Origin: an uncultured Rhodocyclaceae bacterium
GTDB taxonomy: Bacteria; Pseudomonadota; Gammaproteobacteria; Burkholderiales; Rhodocyclaceae
Assembly (NCBI GenBank): GCA_900549295.1
Contig: URNG01000014.1
Location: 1 to 39,842, forward strand
Reading direction: 5' to 3'
Length of the DNA stretch: 39,842 bases
Below the pieces are notes generated by a model, which was not told the origin of the DNA, searched no databases, and saw only the letters and a list, made by a program, of their open reading frames with translations. Below are positions 7,704-15,833 of the stretch, piece after piece. Numbering within the stretch: the first letter of the stretch is position 1; each line of letters begins with the position of its first letter. The position numbers and the translations under genes were made by a program.

Positions 7704-8558
7704 TCATGCGCCCTCCAGCACGCGCAGCAGCGAGGCCGTGTCGTCCTTGCCCCAACCCGCCCCCATCAGGGCGTTCAACTGCTGGCCGACGCAGGCCGCC
7801 AGGGGCAGCACCGCCCCGCTTTGCCGCGCCGCGTCCAGCAGCAGGCCGAAATCCTTGTGGTGCAGACGCGCTTCGATGCCGGCGGCGAAATCGCGCTCGA
7901 CCATGCGTTTGCCCATCACGTCGAGCACCCGGGACGCGGCGGAGCCGCCCGCCAGCGCCTCCCGCACCTTGCCCGCGTCGACCCCGGCGGCGCGCGCCAG
8001 ATGCAGGGCTTCGGCCACGGCTTCGATGGCCGCCACCATGATCATCTGGTTGCAGGCTTTCGCCACCTGTCCCGCCCCCGCCGCGCCGACATGCACGATG
8101 CGCTGGCCGAGCTTTTCCAGCAGCGGGCGCACCCGCGCCAGCACCGTTTCCTCGCCGCCGACCATGATGGCCAGCGCGGCCTCCTGCGCCCCCTGCGCGC
8201 CGCCGGACACCGGCGCATCGAGCATGTGGATGCGCTGCTGCGCCAGTTGCGCGGCGATGTCGCGGGCGGCGTCCGGAGCGATCGTCGAGCAGTCGATCAA
8301 TACCGTGTCCGCCGCCATGCCCTCGCGCAGCCCGTTTTCACCCAGGGCGACGGCGCGCACGTCGGCGCTGGAAGTCACCATCGTGAACACCGCCTCGCAG
8401 GCCGCGCCCAGTTCCGCCGGCGTCGCGTGCACCGTGGCGGGCAGACCGGCGCAAGTCGCCGGACGCCGCGCCCAGACGTGCAATTCATGCCCGGCCCGCG
8501 CCAGATGCAGAGCCATGGGCCGCCCCATGGCGCCCAGACCGATGAAACCCACCTTCAT
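7704..8558 (-). CDS. NAD(P)-dependent beta-hydroxyacid dehydrogenase, copy 2 (3-hydroxyisobutyrate DH / tartronate semialdehyde reductase family)
   Basis: The 284-residue protein has the N-terminal nucleotide fold GFIGLGAMGRPMA (about 4-16), the substrate segment DAPVSGGAQGA (about 118-128), and the catalytic-lysine motif GAGQVAKACNQM. This family reduces or oxidises short beta-hydroxyacids and semialdehydes. The start at 8558 overlaps the stop of the upstream copy (ATGA). It is clearly a paralogue of the upstream protein but diverged, so the two may have different substrates. The exact substrate (tartronate semialdehyde, 3-hydroxyisobutyrate, succinic semialdehyde) cannot be assigned. Confidence 0.9.
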   Translation of the reverse strand: MKVGFIGLGAMGRPMALHLARAGHELHVWARRPATCAGLPATVHATPAELGAACEAVFTMVTSSADVRAVALGENGLREGMAADTVLIDCSTIAPDAARDIAAQLAQQRIHMLDAPVSGGAQGAQEAALAIMVGGEETVLARVRPLLEKLGQRIVHVGAAGAGQVAKACNQMIMVAAIEAVAEALHLARAAGVDAGKVREALAGGSAASRVLDVMGKRMVERDFAAGIEARLHHKDFGLLLDAARQSGAVLPLAACVGQQLNALMGAGWGKDDTASLLRVLEGA

Positions 8559-9424
8559 TGCGTCACTCCCGAGAGCCGCTCCAGCACTTTCAGCACCGCC
8601 ACCGAATCCTCCTCGCCCAATCCCTGCGCCAGCGCCGCCGCGAACAGTTGCGCCGCCACCGCCGCGCCGGGCAGACTGACGTTCAGCTCGTGCGCCGTTT
8701 GCAGCACGATGTTGAGATCCTTCTCGTGCATCCAGCTTTTGAAGCCCGGCTTGAAATTGCGCTCGATCATGCGCTGGCCGTGGTTTTCGAGAATCTTCGA
8801 ATAAGCGAAACCGCCAAGCAGGGCTTCGCGCACCCTGGCCGCATCGACGCCGTTCTTCTGCGCAAAATTGATGGCCTCGGCCACCGCCGCCACGCCCATG
8901 CCCGTCACCACCTGATTCGCCGCCTTGGCCGTCTGCCCCGCGCCCGGCCCGCCGACATGCACGACGCTGCCGCCCATGCACTCGAAGGCGGGCAAGGCGC
9001 GGGCAAAGGCCGCTGCCGAGCCGCCCGCCATGATCGACAGGCTGCCGGCAATCGCCCCCGGCTCGCCGCCGGAGACGGGCGCATCGACGAAATCAATGCC
9101 TTTTTCAGCCAGCTCCGCATGAATTTCCCGCGCCGCTGCCGGCGCGATGGTGCTCATATCCACCGCCACCAGACCGGGATCGGCCTTGCCCGCCAACGCG
9201 CGCATCACCTCGCGCACGTCCGGCGCATCGGCCACCATCGAAATCACCAGATCCTGCCCCTGTGCCAGTTCCGGCAGGTCCGCCGCCGCCTTTGCCCCGG
9301 CTTCCAGCAGCGGCGTCATGGCTGCCGGCCGGCGCGCCCACACCGTCAGCACATGCCCGGCGCGCAGCAGATTCAGCGCCATCGGCCGCCCCATGATGCC
9401 CAGTCCGACAAAACCGATGCGCAT
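8555..9424 (-). CDS. NAD(P)-dependent beta-hydroxyacid dehydrogenase, copy 1 (tartronate semialdehyde reductase-like)
   Basis: The 289-residue protein has GFVGLGIMGRPMA at the N-terminus, DAPVSGGEPGA in the substrate site and GAGQTAKAANQVV with the catalytic Lys. The DAPVSGGE form is common in 2-hydroxy-3-oxopropionate reductases (GlxR/GarR), which makes that role a good guess, though no glyoxylate carboligase gene is nearby. The start chosen is ATG 9424 (MRIGFVGLG), with GGGAG about eight bases upstream; an in-frame start at 9460 would add 12 residues without family support. It heads a two-gene operon. Confidence 0.9.
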   Translation of the reverse strand: MRIGFVGLGIMGRPMALNLLRAGHVLTVWARRPAAMTPLLEAGAKAAADLPELAQGQDLVISMVADAPDVREVMRALAGKADPGLVAVDMSTIAPAAAREIHAELAEKGIDFVDAPVSGGEPGAIAGSLSIMAGGSAAAFARALPAFECMGGSVVHVGGPGAGQTAKAANQVVTGMGVAAVAEAINFAQKNGVDAARVREALLGGFAYSKILENHGQRMIERNFKPGFKSWMHEKDLNIVLQTAHELNVSLPGAAVAAQLFAAALAQGLGEEDSVAVLKVLERLSGVTQ

Positions 9425-9448
9425 GCAATCTCCCGTGAATGAAGCTTT

Positions 9449-9476
9449 TGAGTAAGTCACCCATGACTCAAGTCAT
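9449..9476. promoter_or_regulatory. Inverted repeat upstream of the dehydrogenase pair (candidate operator)
   Basis: ATGACT-CA-AGTCAT (9463-9476) is a perfect 6-2-6 inverted repeat. A related half-match TGAGTAAGTCA lies 4 bases away at 9449-9459. The pair sits 25 to 52 bases upstream of the start codon, a typical operator position. Confidence 0.45.
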
Positions 9477-9549
9477 AGATAACCTTGATTCCTGGCACTG
9501 TCAATTCGCCTTTCCGGCGCATCCTTACGATAAAGCGGCGCGCGACGAA

Positions 9550-9586
9550 ACGGGGCGGGGAGTTCTCGCGAAACTCTCCGCCCCGT
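9550..9586 (-). terminator. Strong hairpin after the fix/ferritin-like operon
   Basis: Arms 9550-9564 and 9572-9586 form a 15-bp GC-rich stem with one G-U pair and a 7-base loop. The T-tract is modest on the minus side (TTTCGT) and better on the plus side (GGTTTTT), so it may act in either direction; the gene ending at 9624 is the natural client. Confidence 0.65.
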
Positions 9587-9623
9587 CGGTTTTTCGGCTG
9601 CTGGCCGCCGCGCGGCCGACCGG

Positions 9624-10079
9624 TCAGCCCAGCAGGCGTTTTTTCAGGACTTCCAGTTGCGCCACGTGGTCGGCTTCTTCCTCGACGAATTCCTGCGCCA
9701 TGGCGATGACGCGCGGATCGGCGGAGGCGTCGGCGACGCTCTGGTAGTAGGCCAGCCCCTGCCGCTCGCTGGCCAGCGCCAGTTCGAGCGCGGCGGGGAT
9801 GTCCATCAGGGCGTCGACGCCCCACCAGGCGGCGGCTTCGGGCGATTCGCCGTCGGGCCAGTCGTAGCCGTCGGCGGGCAGGTCGCTGATGTAGCGGAAA
9901 CCGCCGCGCGTCATGGCTTCCTTCAGGTGCAGGCGGGAGAAGTCGGCGAACTGGCGGAACAGGGCCGACACTTCGGCGTTGCCGAGGGTGTCGAGATGGT
10001 CGGCCAGTTCGTCGAAGCGGCGGGCGGCTTCGGCTTCCAGGCGAACGGCGTGGGCGAGGAAACGGCGGATGCTGTCCAT
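9624..10079 (-). CDS. Ferritin-like (rubrerythrin-type) four-helix protein
   Basis: A 151-residue, mostly helical protein. The last helix carries EEEADHV (about 133-139), an ExxH metal motif, and the third helix has ASERQ with a probable Glu ligand. The first helix offers LEAEAARRF. In the second helix the usual ExxH appears as SRLH, so one canonical Glu ligand seems absent. There is no rubredoxin-type CxxC domain. It lies eight bases after fixX and is probably part of the same operon. Possible roles are peroxide removal or iron handling near the flavoprotein complex; this is inference. Confidence 0.75.
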   Translation of the reverse strand: MDSIRRFLAHAVRLEAEAARRFDELADHLDTLGNAEVSALFRQFADFSRLHLKEAMTRGGFRYISDLPADGYDWPDGESPEAAAWWGVDALMDIPAALELALASERQGLAYYQSVADASADPRVIAMAQEFVEEEADHVAQLEVLKKRLLG

Positions 10080-10086
10080 CGTCGCC

Positions 10087-10392
10087 TCAGCCGAATTTGA
10101 ACAGGATGCCGAAACCGCCGCGCGGGTAGTTCCAGTCGACGTTGTTCTGATCGCAGATCAGGCGGCAGGTGCCGCATTCCAGGCAACCGTCGACCACCAG
10201 TTCGATGCCGCCGCTGTCGTCGATACGCCAGCAGCCCGCCGGGCAACACACGGTGCACGCCTTGCCGCCGCAGGAAACGCAGGTTTTCGCGTCGCGCACG
10301 GCGATATGCGGTCTGCCGGTATCGACCCGGTAGCGGTTCTGAAAGAGTTTTTCCTCGACGTTGAGCGTCGGGGGAACGAAGGTGGTGCTCAT
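10087..10392 (-). CDS. fixX: Ferredoxin-like protein FixX
   Basis: The 101-residue protein accepts electrons within the FixABCX complex. It has many Cys, including C70-x2-C73-x2-C76-x3-C80 for a 4Fe-4S cluster and an earlier group at 38, 41, 46, 49, 50 and 54. The start at 10392 (MSTTFV) overlaps the fixC stop (ATGA); a longer start at 10407 is possible but less likely. Family knowledge places it with FixC in electron transfer to quinone. Confidence 0.93.
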   Translation of the reverse strand: MSTTFVPPTLNVEEKLFQNRYRVDTGRPHIAVRDAKTCVSCGGKACTVCCPAGCWRIDDSGGIELVVDGCLECGTCRLICDQNNVDWNYPRGGFGILFKFG

Positions 10393-11690
10393 CGGAAAGC
10401 CCTCCAAAAGCGGTAGGCGTCGCCCAACAGGCCCAGCAGCGAGCGCTTGCCCTTGAGTTCAGCCATAATTTTCTGTTGCTTGGCGCGTTTGCTGACGCCA
10501 TCGACGGTGAGCAGTTCGCGCGCGGCGTCGCCGAGGAAGCGCGGGTACATGCCCAGCAGGTGCGGTTGTTCGGTCAAGAGTGTCGGCACATCCTGGTATT
10601 TTTTCAGGTCGGCCATGACGAAACTCTCGTCCAGGGCACGTTTGTAAGCCGCCAGATTCGCCGCCGTAAACGGTTTTTCCGCCGTTTTCAGTGCAATCAG
10701 GGTTTCCGCCGCCATGCGCCCGGAGGTCATGGCGAGGTTGGAGCCTTCGCGGTGCACCGCATTGACGAAGCCGGCGGCGTCGCCGACGATCATCCAGCCG
10801 TCGCCGTAAAGCTGCGGCAGCGCCTTGTAGCCGCCTTCCGGGATCAAATGCGCGGAATACTCCTTCATTTCCGCGCCTTCGATCAGCGGCTTGATGCTCG
10901 GGTGGCGTTTCAGGGCTTCCAGCAGTTGATAAGGCGTCAGCGACTGCTTTTTCATGTCGGACAACATGCAGCCGATGCCGATCGCCAGCGAATCCTTGTT
11001 GGTATAGAGGAAGCCCGTCCCCAGCATGCCGTGCGTGACGTTGCCGGCAATCTCGATCACCACGCCCTGGGTGCCGGTGATGTTGAAGCGCGCATCCACG
11101 ACTTCCTTGGGTAGGAACAGGACTTCCTTGACCGCCAGCGCCATGTCGTCGGCGGTGATTTCCGGGCGCAGGCCGGCGCGGCTGCCGACCAGGGCGTTCG
11201 CGCCGTCGGCGAGAATCACGCAATCGGCGTAGATGTCGCCCTGCTCGCGCTCGGTGCGCACGCCGATCACCTTGCCGGAGCCGTTGCGCAGGAGTTCCGT
11301 CACGGTGGTTTCGCAGACGATCAGCGCGCCCGCCTTTTTCACCTGCTCGGAAAACCAGCGGTCGAAGCGCGCGCGGATGATGGTGTAGCGGTTGTACGGC
11401 TCCTGCGAGAAGCGCGCGTCGCGGTAGCTGACGCCGGTGCTGGTCTGATCCTCGTCCATCAACCACATGCGCTGCTCGACGATGTGGCGCTCCAACGGCG
11501 CGCTGTCGCGGAAATCGGGAATGATCTTTTGCAGGGCGTCGGCGTAGAGAATGGCCCCCTGCACGTTCTTGGTGCCGGGCGATTCGCCGCGCTCCAGTTG
11601 CAGCACCGACAGCCCGGCCTTGGCCAGGGTATAGGCGGCGGCGTTGCCCGACGGGCCTGCGCCGACCACGATGACGTCGAATTTTTCCAT
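10389..11690 (-). CDS. fixC: FixC, flavoprotein quinone oxidoreductase subunit
   Basis: This 433-residue protein resembles electron-transfer flavoprotein:quinone oxidoreductase. It opens with an FAD-binding fold DVIVVGAGPSGNAAAYTLA and has GDAAGFVNAVHREGSNLA typical of FixC. It lacks the long C-terminal iron-sulfur domain of mitochondrial ETF-QO; FixX supplies that function. In FixABCX, NADH electrons bifurcate to quinone through FixCX and to a low-potential ferredoxin or flavodoxin. It starts 2 bases after the fixB stop. Confidence 0.95.
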   Translation of the reverse strand: MEKFDVIVVGAGPSGNAAAYTLAKAGLSVLQLERGESPGTKNVQGAILYADALQKIIPDFRDSAPLERHIVEQRMWLMDEDQTSTGVSYRDARFSQEPYNRYTIIRARFDRWFSEQVKKAGALIVCETTVTELLRNGSGKVIGVRTEREQGDIYADCVILADGANALVGSRAGLRPEITADDMALAVKEVLFLPKEVVDARFNITGTQGVVIEIAGNVTHGMLGTGFLYTNKDSLAIGIGCMLSDMKKQSLTPYQLLEALKRHPSIKPLIEGAEMKEYSAHLIPEGGYKALPQLYGDGWMIVGDAAGFVNAVHREGSNLAMTSGRMAAETLIALKTAEKPFTAANLAAYKRALDESFVMADLKKYQDVPTLLTEQPHLLGMYPRFLGDAARELLTVDGVSKRAKQQKIMAELKGKRSLLGLLGDAYRFWRAFR

Positions 11691-11692
11691 GC

Positions 11693-12823
11693 TCAGGCTC
11701 CTTCTTCCTGTGCCGGCGCGGCCTGCTGCGCCCTCGTTGCGGCCAGACGCTTGGCAAAGGCCGCCTGCAAGGCCGGCAAGAGTTCCAGCGCATTGCCGAC
11801 CAGGGCGTAATTGGCGAAATCGAAAATGGGCGCACTGGCATCGACGTTGATGGCGGCGATGGCGTCCGCGCCCTCCATGCCCACCCGGTGCTGCACCGCC
11901 CCGGAAATGCCGGCGGCGATGTAGAGCTTGGGCCGCACCGTCTTGCCCGATTGCCCGACCTGACGCTCAGGATCGGCCCAGCCGGCATGCACCGCCGGGC
12001 GCGACGCGCCGACTTCGGCGCCCAGCACCTTGGCCAGACCGAACACCTTGTCGAAATTTTCCGGCTTCGAGAGACCGCGCCCGCCGGAAACGATGAAATC
12101 GGCAAAGGCCAACTGCGGCTTGTCGGCCTGCGCGTCGGGGATGAAATCGATCACCTTGGTCACCACGGCTTCTTCGGCCAGGGTGAAAGGGTGTTCGATC
12201 AGACGAATTTCACGCCCATTTTCACGCCCATTCTGGCGCGCCGGCATGGGCATGACGCGCGGGCGCACGGTCGCCATCTGCGGGCGGGTGGCGAGGTTGA
12301 CGATGGTGCACATCAGGCTGCCGCCGAACGTCGGCCGGCTGGAGAGCAGCGATTTGTCGCTCGGGTCGATTTCCAGGCCGGTACAGTCGGCGGTCAGGCC
12401 GGTGAGCAGGGTGGTCGCCACCGAGCCGGCGAGATCGCGGCCCTGCGCCGTCGCGCCGAGCAGCAGGATTTCCGGCTGGTAAGTATTCACCAGCTCGGTC
12501 ATGCCCGCGGTGTAGGTCTGGTTGCGGTAATCGGCCAGCACCTCGCTTTGCATCAGATAGCACAGGTCGGCCCCGTAGCAGGCCGCTTCGTCGACCAGGG
12601 CGCGCACTGCCGGGGCGGGGCCGCCGAGAATGGCGACGGCCAGCTCGCAGCCCAGGGTATCGGCCAGTTTGCGGCCCTTGCCGAGCAGTTCCCAGGAGAC
12701 GGGATGCACATGACCATGCTCGTGCTCGACGAACACCCAGACGTTCCTGTACGACTTGAAACGCTCGGGCAGCACCCGCTTGGGTTTCTTGATCGGCTTG
12801 GCGATATCGGTTTCGTCGCTCAT
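11693..12823 (-). CDS. fixB: FixB, electron transfer flavoprotein alpha subunit
   Basis: The 376-residue protein binds FAD through its C-terminal domain, seen in VRPKLYIAAGISGAVQH and the segment INVDASAPIFDFANYALVGNA. The N-terminal part (about 28-200) has the ETF alpha/beta fold. An N-terminal extension of about 25 residues, rich in Lys and Pro, precedes it. The start overlaps the fixA stop by 4 bases. A 12-bp tandem duplication (12209-12232) doubles a four-residue unit (GREN GREI). Confidence 0.95.
   Translation of the reverse strand: MSDETDIAKPIKKPKRVLPERFKSYRNVWVFVEHEHGHVHPVSWELLGKGRKLADTLGCELAVAILGGPAPAVRALVDEAACYGADLCYLMQSEVLADYRNQTYTAGMTELVNTYQPEILLLGATAQGRDLAGSVATTLLTGLTADCTGLEIDPSDKSLLSSRPTFGGSLMCTIVNLATRPQMATVRPRVMPMPARQNGRENGREIRLIEHPFTLAEEAVVTKVIDFIPDAQADKPQLAFADFIVSGGRGLSKPENFDKVFGLAKVLGAEVGASRPAVHAGWADPERQVGQSGKTVRPKLYIAAGISGAVQHRVGMEGADAIAAINVDASAPIFDFANYALVGNALELLPALQAAFAKRLAATRAQQAAPAQEEGA
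12209..12232. repeat. 12-bp perfect tandem duplication inside fixB
   Basis: TTTCACGCCCAT occurs twice in a row. The duplication keeps frame and adds four residues in the linker between the two domains of FixB. Confidence 0.85.
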
Positions 12824-13686
12824 GCTTTTTCTCCTTGCCCGGCCAGTTGATCGAGGTGGGCGATGAGTTCGCCTTCCAGTTGCGGGAAGTCGGCAAACAG
12901 TTTTTCCACGAAGGCATCGGCCATCGCCGCCGGGGTTTCGCCGGCGATACGCTGCGCCTTCACCGCCTTGGGTTTCGGCCCGAACACCTGGGCCACGGCG
13001 GTGGGCGAGCCTTTCAGGCCGACTTGCGTCAGGTCGGTAATGCCGGCCCCGTCGCGGTTCCAGATTTCCACTTCCTGACGGGCGGCGCGGAACATGCCGG
13101 GCATGTCGGCAAAGCGCATTTCATTGCCACCTTCGAGCATGGTGATGACCGCCGGCAGCGCCGATTGCAGCACTTGCACGCCCCCCTCGGCACGCCGCTC
13201 GACCACCAGACGGCGCGCCGCCGGGTCGAGTTCGCGAATTTTCGAGACGTAGGTCAGCAACTGGTAGCCCAGGCGGATGGCGATGCCCGGCCCGACCTGG
13301 GCGGTGTCGCCGTCGATGGTCTGCTTGCCGGTGAAGATGAGATCGAGCGGCTGGCGCGCATCGAGCGTGCGCAGGGCGGAAGCCAGCACGAAGGAAGTGG
13401 CCAGGGTATCGGCCCCGGAAAACACCTTGTCGGTAATCAGGATGGCGTGATCGGCCCCGAAGGAGAGGCACTTGCGCAGCGCTTCTTCCGCCGGCGGCGG
13501 CCCCATGGTCAGCACGGTGATGCTGGCCCCGGTGGCATCCTTGATGCGCAGCGCTTCTTCCAGGGCGAACAGGTCGAAGGGGTTGACGATGGCCGGCACC
13601 CCCTGGCGCATGATGGTGTTGGTCACCGGATGCACGCGAATCTGCGCACTGTCCGGTACTTGCTTGATACAAACGGCAATATGCAT
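12820..13686 (-). CDS. fixA: FixA, electron transfer flavoprotein beta subunit
   Basis: The 288-residue protein starts MHIAVCIKQVPDSAQIRV, the classic ETF-beta opening. Further family segments are NPFDLFALEEALRIKD and FTGKQTIDGDTAQVGPGIA. In bifurcating ETFs this subunit holds the second FAD and receives electrons from NADH. It is the first gene of fixABCX. The upstream gap (13687-13779) has a -10-like TAAAAT on the minus strand but no sigma54 -24/-12 element or NifA site that I can see, so control may not be the classic nif type. Confidence 0.96.
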   Translation of the reverse strand: MHIAVCIKQVPDSAQIRVHPVTNTIMRQGVPAIVNPFDLFALEEALRIKDATGASITVLTMGPPPAEEALRKCLSFGADHAILITDKVFSGADTLATSFVLASALRTLDARQPLDLIFTGKQTIDGDTAQVGPGIAIRLGYQLLTYVSKIRELDPAARRLVVERRAEGGVQVLQSALPAVITMLEGGNEMRFADMPGMFRAARQEVEIWNRDGAGITDLTQVGLKGSPTAVAQVFGPKPKAVKAQRIAGETPAAMADAFVEKLFADFPQLEGELIAHLDQLAGQGEKA

Positions 13687-13779
13687 GGTTGATCCCGGTT
13701 CGATTAAAAAAGGGCGGGCCGTGGAAAAACGGCTATTTTAGGGTTTCCTGATCGGTCAGTCATGTTTCGCGCGCGGATT

Positions 13780-14466
13780 TCAGGGCTGAAAACGGTAGCC
13801 CACCCCGATTTCCGTCAGGATGTGGCGCGGCTGCGCCGGGTTGATTTCGATTTTCTGCCGCAGATGGCCGACATAAACGCGCAGATACTGGTGATTCTCC
13901 ACCGCCTGCCCGCCCCAGACCCGCGCCAGCAGATGCCGGTGCGTCAACACCCGGCCCGGATTGGCGGCCAGGTACGCCAGCAGGCGGTATTCGATCTGCG
14001 TCAGGTGCACCGGCTCGTCCGCCTTCGTCACCGTACGTTTGACGCAGTCGATTTCAAACTCGCCGAAGCTCAGGCACGCCTCGCCGGCCAGGGCATCCGG
14101 GCGGCGGCGCAGCAGGGCGCGTACCCGGGCGAGCAGTTCCGCCATGCCGAAGGGTTTGCTCAGGTAATCGTCTGCTCCGGCGTCGAGCGCATCGACCTTG
14201 CTGTCCTCCGCGCTGCGCGCCGACAGGATCAGCACCGGCACCGACGACCAGGCGCGCAGGTCGCGGATGAAATCCACCCCGTCACGATCCGGCAAACCCA
14301 GATCGAGAACGATCAGATCGGGCTTCTGCTGCGCCGCCTGCTCCCCTGCGCGCGCCGCGCTGCCCGCCTCGCAGGTGGCGAAACCCTCGCACTCCAGCGC
14401 CAGCGCCACGGTTTCGCGGATCTGGCGCTCATCTTCGACGATCAGGATCATGGATTGCTCACTCAT
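13780..14466 (-). CDS. kdpE: KdpE-like response regulator (OmpR family)
   Basis: The 228-residue protein has a receiver domain (residues 6-120) with acidic pair E11/D12, phosphoacceptor D55 (LIVLDLGLPD) and K at KPFG, followed by a winged-helix DNA-binding domain (about 135-226). The C-terminal segment LRVYVGHLRQKIE and TEIGVGYRF match KdpE closely. It overlaps the sensor kinase gene by 4 bases. The usual targets, kdpFABC, are not in this window. Confidence 0.88.
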   Translation of the reverse strand: MSEQSMILIVEDERQIRETVALALECEGFATCEAGSAARAGEQAAQQKPDLIVLDLGLPDRDGVDFIRDLRAWSSVPVLILSARSAEDSKVDALDAGADDYLSKPFGMAELLARVRALLRRRPDALAGEACLSFGEFEIDCVKRTVTKADEPVHLTQIEYRLLAYLAANPGRVLTHRHLLARVWGGQAVENHQYLRVYVGHLRQKIEINPAQPRHILTEIGVGYRFQP

Positions 14467-15569
14467 GCCGCCTCCGCTTCATCATTCATGAAGGCCGGTG
14501 CTTCGCCCAAGGGCAGGCGGATGGTGAAACAACTGCCGCCCGTCGTGCGCGGCACCGCATCGATCTCGCCTCCGTGCGCCTTGACGATGCTGTGTGCAAT
14601 CGACAGTCCCAGCCCGGTGCCGGCGATATGCGACTCCACCTGTCCGCGCTGAAATGCCGCGAACAGCCGCGCCGCATCCGCCGGATCGATCCCCGCGCCG
14701 GCGTCGCACACCGCCAGCCACAAATAACCGGCGGCGCAACCCACATCCACGCTCACCGGCGTATCGGGCGGCGAATATTTGGCGGCATTGTCCAGAAGAT
14801 TCCACAAAGCCCGCTCGAACAGCACGGCATCGATATTCACCGGCGGCACATTGGGCGAAACCTGGGTCACGAATTCGCGCTGCGGCCACTGGCTGCGCGC
14901 CTGCTGCAAGGTCACGCCCACCACCTCGTCGATCGGCTGCCAGGCTTTTTTCAATTCCACCGGCCCGCTGGCAAGACGCGCCATGTCGAGCAGGTTGTTC
15001 ATTTGCCGGCTCAAATTCAGCGCCTGCTGACGCAAGGTTTCCAGCAAGGCCGCCTGGCGCGCCGGCGGCAACTTCCCCATCTGCAGGGTTTCCGCCTGGC
15101 TGACCAAAGCCGTCAAGGGCGTGCGCAAATCGTGTGACAAGGCAGCCAGAATCGAGCTGCGCAGCGCCTCAGCCGCGTGTTTCAGTTCCGTGGCGCGCAT
15201 CTGCTCGGACAATTCGGCGCTTTCCCTGCTTTGCTGGCGGACACGCTCGGCATGGCGGCGCAGCCGGGTAGTGACCTGTCCCGCAGAGAGCGCTATCAGC
15301 AACAGCAGCCCCGGCACCAGAAACTCCCGGCTATCCGCTTCCATGACGAACACCGCGTAATACCCCAGCCCCCCCGAACATGCGGCGAGCAGGGCGGGGC
15401 CAGTGCCATAACTGATCGCCACCACCACCGCCGCCAGCGCATAAAGCAGTGCCGCGCCAGCCGGTGTGACCGCCTGCTGCCAGGGCGCAAGCAGGAGCGT
15501 GCCCAGCGTCACGCCAAGCAAAGCCCAGAAATAACCCGCCCAAGGCGTAGAAAGATCGATGTCACCCAT
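14463..15569 (-). CDS. kdpD: KdpD-like histidine kinase, short form
   Basis: This 368-residue protein has three to four hydrophobic segments (about 12-30, 38-53, 56-75, 84-97) like the KdpD membrane region (DUF4118). A coiled linker, the H-box ALSHDLRTPLTAL (H146) and an ATPase domain with N-box LWNLLDNAAKYS and G-box GTGLGLSIAHSI follow. Full-length KdpD has about 890 residues; the cytoplasmic KdpD and Usp domains are absent here and nothing upstream encodes them. It could therefore sense a different signal from K+ limitation. Confidence 0.88.
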   Translation of the reverse strand: MGDIDLSTPWAGYFWALLGVTLGTLLLAPWQQAVTPAGAALLYALAAVVVAISYGTGPALLAACSGGLGYYAVFVMEADSREFLVPGLLLLIALSAGQVTTRLRRHAERVRQQSRESAELSEQMRATELKHAAEALRSSILAALSHDLRTPLTALVSQAETLQMGKLPPARQAALLETLRQQALNLSRQMNNLLDMARLASGPVELKKAWQPIDEVVGVTLQQARSQWPQREFVTQVSPNVPPVNIDAVLFERALWNLLDNAAKYSPPDTPVSVDVGCAAGYLWLAVCDAGAGIDPADAARLFAAFQRGQVESHIAGTGLGLSIAHSIVKAHGGEIDAVPRTTGGSCFTIRLPLGEAPAFMNDEAEAA

Positions 15570-15593
15570 GGGTCGTCATGCTAGAGGCCGGGG

Positions 15594-15790
15594 TATAAAA
15601 ATGCCATCAAAGGCCAGGGATGAACGATACGCACTGTTGCAAACCGTTACTTGAGCTTGGTCCCACCGCACCTTATCGTTCACCCATGTGCTGACCAGAC
15701 ATCAGCCCTGACGGTGAAAGCCCTCCTCTCCCTCACCCCAACACCGTCACGAAAGCCCTGTACATCCCCCAGTACAGGGCTTTCTTCTTT
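15594..15790 (+). ncRNA. Candidate small RNA with two C-rich hairpin loops
   Basis: Both flanking genes are on the minus strand, yet the gap ends in a terminator whose T-rich tail (TTTCTTCTTTT) is on the plus side, which implies a plus-strand transcript. A -10-like TATAAAA lies at 15594-15600; the -35 is weak. Hairpin 1 has stem TGACGGTG/CACCGTCA (15709-15716, 15742-15749) with a loop containing CCTCCTCTCC. Hairpin 2 is the terminator with loop ATCCCCCA. An imperfect inverted repeat (near 15617-15630 and 15674-15686) may form a 5' stem. C-rich loops are known to pair with Shine-Dalgarno regions in several bacterial sRNAs. No credible coding frame fits. The call is inference. Confidence 0.45.
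15752..15783 (+). terminator. Rho-independent terminator, 12-bp stem
   Basis: AAAGCCCTGTAC and GTACAGGGCTTT pair perfectly around an 8-base loop and are followed by a T-rich tail on the plus strand. The octamer AAAGCCCT also occurs in the loop of the preceding hairpin (15717-15724), so the 3' arm has two possible partners. Confidence 0.8.
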
Positions 15791-15833
15791 TGGATGCTTT
15801 TGGGTACTTACCCCTCCGGTTTGCACCCTGGAA

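Noticed and set aside
13687..13779. sigma54/NifA promoter for fixABCX
   Set aside because: No TGGC-N9/10-TGC pair and no TGT-N10-ACA site is visible; only a -10-like hexamer.
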